Of a DNA stretch of 64,000 nucleotides, positions 9,275 through 17,943 are shown one piece after another (the first letter of the stretch is position 1; the number at the start of each line of letters is the position of its first letter). A model generated the notes under the pieces. It was given only the letters and a program-made list of their open reading frames with translations. It did no database searches and was not told the DNA's origin. Origin of the DNA: an uncultured Bacteroidia bacterium (GTDB lineage: Bacteria; Bacteroidota; Bacteroidia; Bacteroidales; Prolixibacteraceae); contig CAIVMQ010000063.1 of NCBI GenBank assembly GCA_903907075.1, forward strand, positions 1 to 64,000, in the 5' to 3' direction. Position numbers and translations under genes: made by a program.

Positions 9275-9727
9275 ATGGAAAAACATCTCAAAGTGAGCGC
9301 CATTAAAGATGGAACTGTAATTGATCATATCCCGACAAAAGCCCTTTTTAAGGTGATGAAAATACTCCAGTTAGAGGAATGCCTCGAAATGATAACCTTC
9401 GGTAATAACCTGGATAGCAAGGCTATGGGAACTAAATCAATCATAAAAATAGCCAATAGATTCTTTGCAGACGAAGAGGTCAATAAAATTGCACTTGTTG
9501 CACCTCATGCAAAATTAAATACCATTAGAGATTATGAAGTTATTGAAAAACGAGTAGTCGAAACTCCCCGGGAGATCATTGGCATTATTAATTGTTTCAA
9601 TCCCAAATGTATTACCAATGCAGAGACAATCACAACACGTTTTGAGGTATTATCCAATAAGCCTATTACAATGAAGTGTCTCTATTGCGAAAAGATTACC
9701 AATGAAAACGAAATGGTTTATAGTTAG
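9275..9727 (+). CDS. pyrI: Aspartate carbamoyltransferase, regulatory chain
   Basis: 150 residues. The N-terminal allosteric domain binds CTP and ATP (DGTVIDHIP, then a strand-helix pattern). The C-terminal zinc domain has the four expected cysteines C107, C112, C135 and C138 (CFNPKC and CLYC), which hold the contact surface with PyrB. Its presence means the enzyme here is the allosterically regulated class B form with PyrB trimers. It sits 18 bases after pyrB. Confidence 0.96.
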   Translation: MEKHLKVSAIKDGTVIDHIPTKALFKVMKILQLEECLEMITFGNNLDSKAMGTKSIIKIANRFFADEEVNKIALVAPHAKLNTIRDYEVIEKRVVETPREIIGIINCFNPKCITNAETITTRFEVLSNKPITMKCLYCEKITNENEMVYS

Positions 9728-9762
9728 TTATTTTAAATTCGCAGTAAGCTTCAATTCCTGTC

Positions 9763-10221
9763 ATGAATAATTTGCACCAACTTCTCCTCAATCAAATAAC
9801 CACCCTGGCATGCTCCGAAAGATCTCAATTGGAAATATTAAAAGAGAGCAGTGAATTGCTTAAGCGTACTATTTTTCACTACGATTGGGTAGGATTTTAC
9901 ATTCTGGACAATCAAGCATCAAATCTTATCTTAGGCCCATACACTGGAAAACCGACAGAGCATATATGCATACCAGTAGGTAAGGGTGTTTGCGGGCAGG
10001 TAGCCCAAAGTAAAACATTAAAAGTAGTTCAGGATGTTAGCAAAGAGGGAAACTATATCGCCTGCAGTGTAGATGTTCAGAGTGAAATAGTTGTTCCAAT
10101 AATCAAAAATGGAGAATTTGTGGCAGAGATAGATATTGATTCTCACTCCCCTTCCCCATTTACCTTGGATGATCAAGAGTTCTTAAGTGCGGTATGCAAA
10201 ATCCTATCTGAGCTGTTTTAA
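9763..10221 (+). CDS. GAF-domain protein, fRMsr-like (free methionine-R-sulfoxide reductase family)
   Basis: 152 residues, a single GAF domain: DWVGFYIL, then IPVGKGVCG, a central IACSVDVQSEIVVPI and the end of the domain EIDIDS. This is the layout of free methionine-(R)-sulfoxide reductase, which uses cysteines in this pocket. Cysteines here are C69, C77 and C101. C77 and C101 sit where the family cysteines are expected. C69 is about two positions closer to C77 than in the E. coli enzyme, so activity is likely but not certain. The gene follows pyrI by 35 bases. Its stop codon directly abuts the stop of the opposing DUF4293 gene. Confidence 0.8.
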   Translation: MNNLHQLLLNQITTLACSERSQLEILKESSELLKRTIFHYDWVGFYILDNQASNLILGPYTGKPTEHICIPVGKGVCGQVAQSKTLKVVQDVSKEGNYIACSVDVQSEIVVPIIKNGEFVAEIDIDSHSPSPFTLDDQEFLSAVCKILSELF

Positions 10222-10686
10222 CTATCTGATACGATCAATTGAGCGTATTAACTCTTCATCTTTTCTGATTCCTCTAACTGCCATACCAAGTAATATTGAT
10301 GAGATCAGAGGAAATACCGAATAGATTGTAAGTGAAAAATGACCGGATAGATGCCTGGCTCCAGTACTAGCTGTAACATAGATTAAACCAGTTATCAACA
10401 GACATACTCCAAGAGAAACTAGTGCCAATTTAACCTGTAATTTTCGATTCTTATACAGCAAAATAGTGCGTGTCAGAAGGGTTAGGTTTGAGACTAAGAA
10501 TACCATCATTAGCCAATGTAAATCTGGCAACTCAAATGTTGTGGTTCCGATACGTCCCAATCCTTCTAAAGCAACAAAATATAGAGTCCCATCTTGTGAA
10601 GAGATATCGGCAAAGGGGACAAAAAATAGCACTCCGATCAAAATTTCAGCAAGAAGCAAGTATACTGTTTGAATGCGTTGAATCAT
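10222..10686 (-). CDS. DUF4293 family membrane protein
   Basis: 154 residues with four hydrophobic segments (about 8-25, 57-77, 85-105 and 118-136), so an inner-membrane protein. The first residues MIQRIQTVYLLLA are characteristic of the Bacteroidetes DUF4293 family, whose function is unknown. A charged tail (KDEELIRSIDRIR) probably faces the cytoplasm. It converges on the GAF gene with no base between the two stop codons. Confidence 0.8.
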   Translation of the reverse strand: MIQRIQTVYLLLAEILIGVLFFVPFADISSQDGTLYFVALEGLGRIGTTTFELPDLHWLMMVFLVSNLTLLTRTILLYKNRKLQVKLALVSLGVCLLITGLIYVTASTGARHLSGHFSLTIYSVFPLISSILLGMAVRGIRKDEELIRSIDRIR

Positions 10687-10870
10687 ATTGTTTGTTTTTA
10701 TACAAAAATACCAAAAACTATTAAATCCACCTTATCTTGCTTATTTCTATAATTTTCGATAGATTTGAATACAACAAGCTAATTGGTCGAAAAAGAAATT
10801 CAAACTTATTGACTTTCAAATATCCCACAATTATAGTTTGGTTAATTATTCTGTTCCAACTATTTAAAAA

Positions 10871-11761
10871 ATGAGCCATAAAATAGCACCATCCGAATTA
10901 ATTCTCAACCCCGATGGGTCTCTTTATCATTTGCATCTAAAACCGGGTCAAATAGCAGAAGATATTTTGCTTGTTGGTGATCCAGACCGGGTTGATATAA
11001 TTGCTGATTTATTTGAAACTATTGAATTTCGGATTCAAAACAGGGAATTTATCACTGTTACAGGATTGTATAACGGTAAGAGAGTTTCTGCGATATCGAC
11101 GGGAATTGGAACCGACAATATTGATATTGTTATTAATGAACTTGATGCATTGGTTAATATTAATCTTGAGACGCGTGAAATTTATGCACAAAAGACGATT
11201 TTAAATTTCGTTCGGATTGGAACATCAGGGTCACTTCAAGCTGATATTCCATCTTCTGCTTATTTAGTTGCCCTTAGAGCAATTGGCTTTGACGGATTAA
11301 TGAATTTTTATGCACGCCGCGAAGAGATTACAGATTTGGATTTCGAAAAGGCATTTAAGGCCGATACAAAATGGAATACGCTACTCCCCTCTCCTTATGT
11401 TGTTAATTGTAATTTAGAACTTTATAGCCGAATTATTGATTATGAATTTACCTCCGGAATAACGATTTCGGCGCCTGGATTTTATGGCCCTCAAGGGAGA
11501 GAATTACGGTTAAAAGTTTTAGATCCGGATTTGAATCGTAAGATAGAGCTATTTCGCTTTAATGGGGAAAGAATTACAAATTATGAAATGGAATGTTCTG
11601 CAATATACGGCCTAAGTCAGTTACTTGGCCATCGGGCCATTACTGTTTGCATCGTCCTAAATAATCGAGTATCCACGGAGGTAAATATTGATTATAAACA
11701 TATTATGAAGAATCTAATTTGCAAGATTCTTGATCAGCTGACTCAAAAAAATGGAAAATAA
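10871..11761 (+). CDS. Nucleoside phosphorylase (uridine phosphorylase-like)
   Basis: 296 residues, PNP_UDP phosphorylase family. The phosphate-binding loop GDPDRV, the central IGTSGSLQADIP and the ribose-binding YEMECSAIYGL motif are all present. It should split a nucleoside with phosphate into base and ribose-1-phosphate; the pattern leans toward uridine phosphorylase, but the base cannot be fixed from sequence alone. Its last 11 bases overlap the start of the next gene, implying translational coupling. It would fit pyrimidine salvage, alongside the nearby pyrBI. Confidence 0.85.
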   Translation: MSHKIAPSELILNPDGSLYHLHLKPGQIAEDILLVGDPDRVDIIADLFETIEFRIQNREFITVTGLYNGKRVSAISTGIGTDNIDIVINELDALVNINLETREIYAQKTILNFVRIGTSGSLQADIPSSAYLVALRAIGFDGLMNFYARREEITDLDFEKAFKADTKWNTLLPSPYVVNCNLELYSRIIDYEFTSGITISAPGFYGPQGRELRLKVLDPDLNRKIELFRFNGERITNYEMECSAIYGLSQLLGHRAITVCIVLNNRVSTEVNIDYKHIMKNLICKILDQLTQKNGK

Positions 11762-12620
11762 TTTAAGTATCGATACGCTTCTTTCGTTGCTTGATGATCA
11801 TGATGATGAAGTTTATTTCGCTGTACGGGCGAAATTGCTCGAATCTGGGCCAGCAATATTACCGGTATTGGAATATGCATTGAGCGCTCCGGTAAGTCTC
11901 CTGCAGCACGACAGACTTGAACATATAATCATTGATCTTAAATTATCAAAACTAGTTGAAAAGACTGCTATATGGGCTAATTCTGAGACGAAAACACTTT
12001 TGGAAGGGTGGATTTTGACAAGTACCATCCAATATCCGACGATTATAGCTGAAAAGATTGAACTTTTAATACAAAAAATAACCCGTGATATATGGATCGA
12101 ACTTAATGAAGCATATACATCACTTGAAAAAATATCGGTTATTAATCATCTGTTCTTTGATGTATACCATTTTGAGTTGAACACTCCTGATATATATGCG
12201 CCTGAGAATTGCCTAATTAATAATTTATTGGTTTCCCGAAAAGGAAATCTTATCTCGTTATCAATCCTGTATTGTATTATTGCTCAGCGATTGAAGTTAC
12301 CAATTCATCCTATTGGAATTGGACAGTTTCTTATATTGGGCTATTATGGTCCACAAGTTGCCAAGGAGGTTCACGGGGAGCAAGCCGCACCATATCTTTT
12401 TTATATTAATATGGAGCATAAAGGAGCCATAATCGGGACAAAAGAGTTGGAGTATCTTGTCCATGAACACAAGGAAAGTATTGATTTTGCAATAACTCTG
12501 GATGAAGGTGCAGTTATAAAAAAGCTTTTACGGGTTTTAAGTGAATCATATACTCTATGTGGAAATAAAGATAAAGCGATGATTGCCGATCGTCTTTTAG
12601 AAAAGCTTCGTAAGTTTTGA
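11751..12620 (+). CDS. SirB1/transglutaminase-like core2 family protein
   Basis: 289 residues. The N-terminal 90 or so residues are helical and HEAT/TPR-like (DHDDEVYFAVRAKLLESG). The centre (about 140-235) matches the Transglut_core2 domain found in SirB1-type proteins (NCLINNLLVSRKGNLISLSILYC spans it in part; PIHPIGIGQFLI follows). The nucleophile expected of an active transglutaminase is not obvious. Function unknown. It overlaps the phosphorylase gene by 11 bases and ends in a strong hairpin shared with rny. Confidence 0.75.
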   Translation: MENNLSIDTLLSLLDDHDDEVYFAVRAKLLESGPAILPVLEYALSAPVSLLQHDRLEHIIIDLKLSKLVEKTAIWANSETKTLLEGWILTSTIQYPTIIAEKIELLIQKITRDIWIELNEAYTSLEKISVINHLFFDVYHFELNTPDIYAPENCLINNLLVSRKGNLISLSILYCIIAQRLKLPIHPIGIGQFLILGYYGPQVAKEVHGEQAAPYLFYINMEHKGAIIGTKELEYLVHEHKESIDFAITLDEGAVIKKLLRVLSESYTLCGNKDKAMIADRLLEKLRKF

Positions 12621-12658
12621 AAAAGAGAAGAGGAGCATAACGCTCCTCTTCTCTTTTT
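12620..12658. terminator. Bidirectional intrinsic terminator between the SirB1-like gene and rny
   Basis: A perfect 17-base-pair inverted repeat (12620-12636 with 12642-12658) around a 5-base loop, ATAAC. It is A-rich on one side and T-rich on the other, so it yields a U-tract in both directions. It sits between two convergent genes and can serve both. Confidence 0.85.
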
Positions 12659-12675
12659 ACTATTTAGTAAATAAA

Positions 12676-14229
12676 TTATTTTGCATAACTAACTGCGCGA
12701 GTCTCCCGAATAACGGTGATCTTAACCTGTCCAGGATAGGTCATCTCATCTTGGATTTTTTTAGCAATATCGTACGAGAGGCTTTCGGCTTCGGCATCGG
12801 TCATTTTATCACTTCCAACAATAACCCGTAATTCTCTTCCGGCTTGAATAGCGTAGGTCTTCGTTACACCGGGATAAGAGAGTGCCATATTTTCAAGATC
12901 ATTTAATCGTTTAATATACGACTCAACGGCCTCGCGACGTGCACCAGGTCTAGCCCCAGAAATAGCATCACATGCCTGTACAATAGGGGCAATTAAACTC
13001 TCCATCTCTATCTCATCATGATGAGCACCAATAGCATTACAGATATCTGGTTTTTCCTTGAATTTCTCAGCAAGTTTCATTCCCAAGATTGCATGTGGTA
13101 ATTCTGGCTCGTCATCAGGAACTTTTCCAATATCATGTAAGAGCCCCGCACGTTTAGCACGTTTAGGATTTAATCCAAGTTCAGCGGCCATAATAGCGCA
13201 AAGATTTGCGGTTTCACGAGAGTGCTGTAGTAGATTTTGACCGTATGACGAGCGATACTTCATTTTTCCGATCATCCGAATAAGTTCAGGATGTAAACCG
13301 TGCACGCCAAGATCGATAGTAGTCCGTTTTCCGGTTTCAATAATCTCATCTTCGATCTGTTTTTTCACTTTATTAACCACCTCCTCGATACGGGCAGGAT
13401 GGATACGGCCATCAGTAACAAGTTGGTGAAGTGCGAGTCTACAAATCTCACGTCGAACAGGATCAAAAGCAGAAAGGACAATTGCCTCTGGAGTATCATC
13501 AACAATAATTTCTACACCCGTAGCGGCCTCTAACGCCCTGATATTACGCCCTTCACGACCAATTATGCGCCCTTTAATTTCATCGCTTTCGATATGAAAT
13601 ACAGTAACGGAATTCTCTATAGCTGTTTCAGAAGCAACCCGCTGAATAGATTTAACAATGATCTTCTTAGCCTCCTTATTGGCATTCATTTTAGCCTCAT
13701 CCATAATCTCCTGGATAAAGGACATGGCTTCTGTCTTAGCCTCATTTTTCAATGACTCAATAAGTTGGGATTTTGCATCGTCAGCAGAGATTCCAGATAA
13801 AGCCTCGAGTTGTTGTATCTGTTGCTTACGAATCTTGAGCATCTCCTCCTCCTTTTGTTCAATTATTTCTAGTTGATTACTCAGATTTTCACGAAGTGTA
13901 TCTAGTTCTCGTTTCGAAGTTTCAAGATCTCGAATACTAAGTTGAAACTCCTCTTTGCGCTGAAGATAAATAGTCTCTTTTTGTTTAAGGCTATTCTCGG
14001 TACTGGCAATTCTAAGATTTCGTTCATTAATATAACTCTCATGTTCCGACTTAAGTTGAATAAATTTCTCTCTTGCCTGCAGCATTTTTTTCTCTTTTAG
14101 CATTTCTGCTTGTACTTCGGCATCAGCAAGTAACTTGCGCTTACTTTTGCCCAGCAACATCTCCCACAAAAAATAAGAGGCTGCACCCCCTATTAACAGT
14201 GTTACAATGCCAGTGATTACTATTTCCAT
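12676..14229 (-). CDS. rny: Ribonuclease Y
   Basis: 517 residues, standard for RNase Y. An N-terminal membrane helix (about 4-22) is followed by a long charged coiled coil (about 25-190), a KH RNA-binding domain ([15 protein letters not shown]) and an HD phosphohydrolase domain with H and the HD pair in [10 protein letters not shown]. It is a membrane-bound endoribonuclease that starts mRNA decay. It lies downstream of zapA on the same strand (120-base gap). Confidence 0.96.
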   Translation of the reverse strand: MEIVITGIVTLLIGGAASYFLWEMLLGKSKRKLLADAEVQAEMLKEKKMLQAREKFIQLKSEHESYINERNLRIASTENSLKQKETIYLQRKEEFQLSIRDLETSKRELDTLRENLSNQLEIIEQKEEEMLKIRKQQIQQLEALSGISADDAKSQLIESLKNEAKTEAMSFIQEIMDEAKMNANKEAKKIIVKSIQRVASETAIENSVTVFHIESDEIKGRIIGREGRNIRALEAATGVEIIVDDTPEAIVLSAFDPVRREICRLALHQLVTDGRIHPARIEEVVNKVKKQIEDEIIETGKRTTIDLGVHGLHPELIRMIGKMKYRSSYGQNLLQHSRETANLCAIMAAELGLNPKRAKRAGLLHDIGKVPDDEPELPHAILGMKLAEKFKEKPDICNAIGAHHDEIEMESLIAPIVQACDAISGARPGARREAVESYIKRLNDLENMALSYPGVTKTYAIQAGRELRVIVGSDKMTDAEAESLSYDIAKKIQDEMTYPGQVKITVIRETRAVSYAK

Positions 14230-14349
14230 TTGTGTAATACTTTTAAAGGTTAAATAAAAAAATACCGCAAATTCAAATTACCACCTTTCCAGATAAACCC
14301 TGAATAGTGATTGTAATTTAAAGATGCGGGTCTGTTTTGATTTTAAAAA

Positions 14350-14643
14350 CTAATTTTCCTTTTCAAGAAACTCGGTAAGAAAATCATTCATAACTTCCAA
14401 TTGATCAACTAAGGGTGAATTATCAGCCCGTTTTTCAGTTTCAGATTTTTGAATTACAAATTGCAATGTTGCCATTGCCATACAATCCTGAAAATCCTTT
14501 CCAGTATACTTTTGTTTATACTGAACCACCTTTTCGTTGATAATTTTCGCAGCCTTCCGAATACCCTCCTCCTCTTTTCTATCGACTCTCAAGGGGTAAA
14601 CACGGTCAGCTATATTGATATTTATCGAAAGTTTATCGTCCAT
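14350..14643 (-). CDS. zapA: Cell division protein ZapA
   Basis: 97 residues. The N-terminal segment LSININIADRVYPLRV and the following EEGIRKAAKIINEKV match ZapA, which bundles FtsZ filaments at the division ring. The C-terminal half is a helix suited to the tetramer coiled coil. It lies 11 bases after the coiled-coil gene and upstream of rny. Confidence 0.88.
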   Translation of the reverse strand: MDDKLSININIADRVYPLRVDRKEEEGIRKAAKIINEKVVQYKQKYTGKDFQDCMAMATLQFVIQKSETEKRADNSPLVDQLEVMNDFLTEFLEKEN

Positions 14644-14654
14644 AGCATTGTCTA

Positions 14655-14948
14655 TTATTTATTTAACAGAGCAATACAATTGTCTATTTCCCGCACTATT
14701 CTGTTCAACTTCAATTTTGCTGCATGCGAATCTTCATCAGCACTAAGCAACGATTTCGTAAACTTAAGGTCGTCACTTTTTTTAATCAGTTCATCTTTAC
14801 TTATTGAGAGCATTCTGATTTGCTCTTTTAATTGCGATTGCTCCTCCAACAACAGTTGATTTTCGCGTTTAACCCGCAAATAAAGATCGATCAGTTTATC
14901 TAGCTTCGCTTTAAACTCTCTCAACAATGAAGTTTCCCGATCTGTCAT
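14655..14948 (-). CDS. Small coiled-coil protein upstream of zapA (function unknown)
   Basis: 97 residues, almost entirely helical and charged, with heptad-like spacing of Leu from about residue 10 to 50 (LDKLIDLYLRVKRENQLLL). No membrane segment or enzyme motif. The first gene of a minus-strand set with zapA and rny. Its size, coiled-coil nature and pairing with zapA recall ZapB, but the similarity is of type rather than clear sequence homology, so this is inference. Confidence 0.75.
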   Translation of the reverse strand: MTDRETSLLREFKAKLDKLIDLYLRVKRENQLLLEEQSQLKEQIRMLSISKDELIKKSDDLKFTKSLLSADEDSHAAKLKLNRIVREIDNCIALLNK

Positions 14949-15073
14949 ACCTTACGTTTACAATTACAAAGTTAATATTTAAATCATATTTCAAAACCTT
15001 CGTTATCATTAATTGTGCACTATTGCATTTAAAAGTTTACTATTTTTACACATAGTTTGCAAAAAGGGTAAGA

Positions 15074-16795
15074 ATGCGTCATCTGGTATCTGTTTTATTT
15101 CTGTTATTTTCTATTGTTTCTGAGCCTTTTGCTCAAAGTAATCATGACAATTCTGCAATAACTCCCCCGCTAAAACCGCCGTTTTTCTTTGCGGGTGATT
15201 TTGGCGAATTAAGAAGTTCTCATTTCCATTCCGGACTTGATTTTCGTACCCAAGGAAGAACAGGAATAGCTGTTTTTGCCGTTAAAGATGGATATATCTC
15301 CCGGATTGGAATATCCCCTACGGGTTACGGCAATGTACTCTATATGAACCATGGTGATGGAACAACTTCGGTATACGGACATCTGGAACGTTTCCACCCA
15401 AAGATTGAGCTTTATCTCAGAAATGAACAATACGACCGCGAAACATTTCAGATTAACCTTACCCCTTTATCGGGTAAATTCCAATTTAAAAGAGGTGACA
15501 TTATCGCCTGGTCAGGAAATACCGGAAGCTCAGGAGGCCCTCATCTCCATTTTGAAATTCGTGATACCCATTCAGAACAAGCTTTAAATCCGATATTTTA
15601 TAAATTTGGAATCACCGATAATAGTCCTCCAAAAATTATCGCACTTTATGTCTATCCGCAAAACGAAAAAACAACTATTGGTCACGATCGAACGAAAAAA
15701 AGATTCGAAGCCATTGCTGTCCCGGGTGGATATCGATTGAAAAACAACACTCCTTTGGAAATAAATGGAGAAGTAGGATTTGGTATCCAAGCGGAGGATT
15801 TCTTTAATGGAACAGGATTAAAGTGCGGTATTTACTCAGCAATACTCTATGTAGACAAGAAGGAAATGTTTGGTTTTAAGATGGATAAAGTTTCATTCGA
15901 TGATGCCAGGTATGCTAATGCACAGGGTGATTTTGAAGAACATATACTCGCGAATCGTTGGGTTGAACGACTCTTTAAATTCCCTGGTAATTACCTTGCA
16001 ATTTATCATCCCGAAAATAGTACCGGCCTATTAACTATTGAAACTAATCAAAAGCATGAGTGTGAGATCATTGTCACCGATGCCTTTACGAATAAAACCT
16101 CGCTGAAATTCACAACGGCACACAAAAAATACCCCCTCACAGAAACAAAACGTTCTTTTACGCAAGAGTTTTATTTTGACCAGTCTAATATTTTTGAGAA
16201 CGAAAATATTAGAATTAATATGCCCAAAGGGGCACTGTACGAGAATATAAAATTCACATGGAGTTCCGGTATTGTGCCAACCGGATGTTACACTGACCTT
16301 CAACAGGTACATTCGATGTATACCCCCGTACATATTCCCTATTCCTTATCAATCAAGTGCTTGCAAATCCCAGAATCATTACTTGCCAAATCATGCATTG
16401 TTCTTGTGGATCCTATTAAAGGGAAGAAAAGCTCTATTGGGGGAGACTACTCCAATGGTTGGATAACAGCTAAAACAAATTTGTTTGGTAGCTTTTCTGT
16501 TGCTGTAGATCAAACAGCACCACTTATTACTCCATTAAGTATCAAGGAGGGAAAAAATCTTACCGACACAAAAAAAATTCAGTTTCGTATAACGGACAAT
16601 CTTTCAGGAATTAAGTCGTATCGCGGAGAAATTGACGGGAAATGGGTACTTTTCGAATATGATGAGAAATCAGCAATCATAACTTATACTTTTGATAAAC
16701 AGCGCATGACCTTTGGTAAGTCACATCTTCTAAGACTTGTAGTTATAGACAATAGGGACAACAGTTCAGAATATAAAGCAATACTATACAAATGA
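15074..16795 (+). CDS. Exported M23 (LytM-type) metallopeptidase
   Basis: 573 residues. Signal peptide 1-20 (cleavage after PFA). The M23 domain spans about 35-165, with zinc ligands H52 and D56 in HSGLDF, H103 in VYGHL and the HLH of GGPHLHFE at 157-159. All active-site residues are present, so it should cut peptide cross-bridges in peptidoglycan. The remaining 400 or so residues are beta-rich, Ig-like in pattern, and may bind the wall or a partner. A purine-rich AGGG precedes the ATG. Its stop overlaps the anmK start (ATGA), so the two are coupled. Confidence 0.92.
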   Translation: MRHLVSVLFLLFSIVSEPFAQSNHDNSAITPPLKPPFFFAGDFGELRSSHFHSGLDFRTQGRTGIAVFAVKDGYISRIGISPTGYGNVLYMNHGDGTTSVYGHLERFHPKIELYLRNEQYDRETFQINLTPLSGKFQFKRGDIIAWSGNTGSSGGPHLHFEIRDTHSEQALNPIFYKFGITDNSPPKIIALYVYPQNEKTTIGHDRTKKRFEAIAVPGGYRLKNNTPLEINGEVGFGIQAEDFFNGTGLKCGIYSAILYVDKKEMFGFKMDKVSFDDARYANAQGDFEEHILANRWVERLFKFPGNYLAIYHPENSTGLLTIETNQKHECEIIVTDAFTNKTSLKFTTAHKKYPLTETKRSFTQEFYFDQSNIFENENIRINMPKGALYENIKFTWSSGIVPTGCYTDLQQVHSMYTPVHIPYSLSIKCLQIPESLLAKSCIVLVDPIKGKKSSIGGDYSNGWITAKTNLFGSFSVAVDQTAPLITPLSIKEGKNLTDTKKIQFRITDNLSGIKSYRGEIDGKWVLFEYDEKSAIITYTFDKQRMTFGKSHLLRLVVIDNRDNSSEYKAILYK

Positions 16796-17853
16796 GCTAT
16801 TTAGTAATAGGTATAATGTCAGGAACATCGCTTGACGGAATCGATATTGCACTGTGTCGCTTTCACCAATCGAATGAACAATGGAGCTATCAGATCATAG
16901 ATGCCAGAACAATAGAGTACTCTACCGTATGGACCGAAAAACTAACGCAAGCACCAACCTTGGGGGCAGCGGAGTTTTTAAAGCTTCATAACGAATATGG
17001 GAGTTATATCGGCAAGCAAATCAATGAATTCATATATAATAAAGAGAAGCCGGTTATAATTGCGTCACATGGGCACACTATTTTTCATCAACCGGAGAAA
17101 AAATTTACTTTTCAACTAGGTAATGGTGCATCAATAGCTGCAGAAACAGGGATAACAACAATCTGTGATTTTCGAAGCCTGGATATTGCTTTAGGCGGAC
17201 AAGGGGCACCACTCGTTCCTGTTGGTGACAAACTGCTGTTCGGAGAATATAACTATTGTCTTAATATTGGAGGATTTGCAAATATCTCGTTTGAACAACA
17301 TGATAGTCGAATTGCTTTCGATATTTGCCCGGCAAATATCGTTTTAAATGGATTAGCAATGCAATTAGGGGAACCGTTTGACTTAGACGGGCACCTTGGA
17401 GCCTCAGGAAAAATTTCGCGAACCTTGCTGAATCAATTAAATTCGGTACAATATTACCAACAAAAGTATCCTAAATCGCTAGGTCGAGAATGGGTAGATA
17501 AAGAGATCCTTCCCCTTCTTAAGGCTTCAAAACTTTCAGTTGAAGATCAGGCAGCCACATTTTATGAGCATATATCACAGCAAATTGGAACAGCTATAGG
17601 TGACTCGGGGAAACTTTTAATAACCGGCGGGGGTGCTAATAACCTGTTTCTTATCAATCAATTAAAAGAAAAAACGTTGTGCGATATTGTCCTTCCGCAA
17701 AAAAATGTCATTGATTTCAAGGAGGCTTTAATCTTTGCCTTTCTAGGATTACTCACTTTTACAGCAAAAAATAATGTCTTTGCCTCGGCCACCGGTTCAG
17801 TTCGTGACCACTGTGGTGGTGCAATATATCCAATTGGATTAAAAAATGGTTAA
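16792..17853 (+). CDS. anmK: Anhydro-N-acetylmuramic acid kinase
   Basis: 353 residues. The N-terminal GIMSGTSLDGIDIALC is the hallmark of AnmK; SHGHTIFHQP, GNGASIA and the C-terminal TGGGANN nucleotide-binding segment also fit. AnmK opens and phosphorylates anhydroMurNAc from wall turnover to give MurNAc-6-phosphate. Co-translation with the M23 peptidase (4-base overlap) ties wall cleavage to recycling. No murQ etherase is seen nearby. Confidence 0.95.
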   Translation: MSYLVIGIMSGTSLDGIDIALCRFHQSNEQWSYQIIDARTIEYSTVWTEKLTQAPTLGAAEFLKLHNEYGSYIGKQINEFIYNKEKPVIIASHGHTIFHQPEKKFTFQLGNGASIAAETGITTICDFRSLDIALGGQGAPLVPVGDKLLFGEYNYCLNIGGFANISFEQHDSRIAFDICPANIVLNGLAMQLGEPFDLDGHLGASGKISRTLLNQLNSVQYYQQKYPKSLGREWVDKEILPLLKASKLSVEDQAATFYEHISQQIGTAIGDSGKLLITGGGANNLFLINQLKEKTLCDIVLPQKNVIDFKEALIFAFLGLLTFTAKNNVFASATGSVRDHCGGAIYPIGLKNG

Positions 17854-17909
17854 CGAATAAAAAGAGTTAATTCAATAATCATATAAAAATTTAAATGTCA
17901 CTATTTTTC

Positions 17910-17917
17910 TACTTTTG
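17910..17917 (+). promoter_or_regulatory. Possible -7 element for the C69 dipeptidase gene
   Basis: TACTTTTG matches the Bacteroidetes -7 consensus and lies 26 bases before the ATG at 17944. The -33 element at 19 bases is not convincing. Confidence 0.35.
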
Positions 17918-17943
17918 TCAATACACCAACACTAAATTCTCTG

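Noticed and set aside
14230-14349. 6S RNA between zapA and rny
   Set aside because: zapA neighbours the 6S RNA gene in enterobacteria, but this gap is only 120 bases and shows no long bulged hairpin.
14449-14859. 136-codon open frame antisense to zapA and the coiled-coil gene
   Set aside because: It is a shadow of two well-supported genes; its translation has no recognisable features and no start context.
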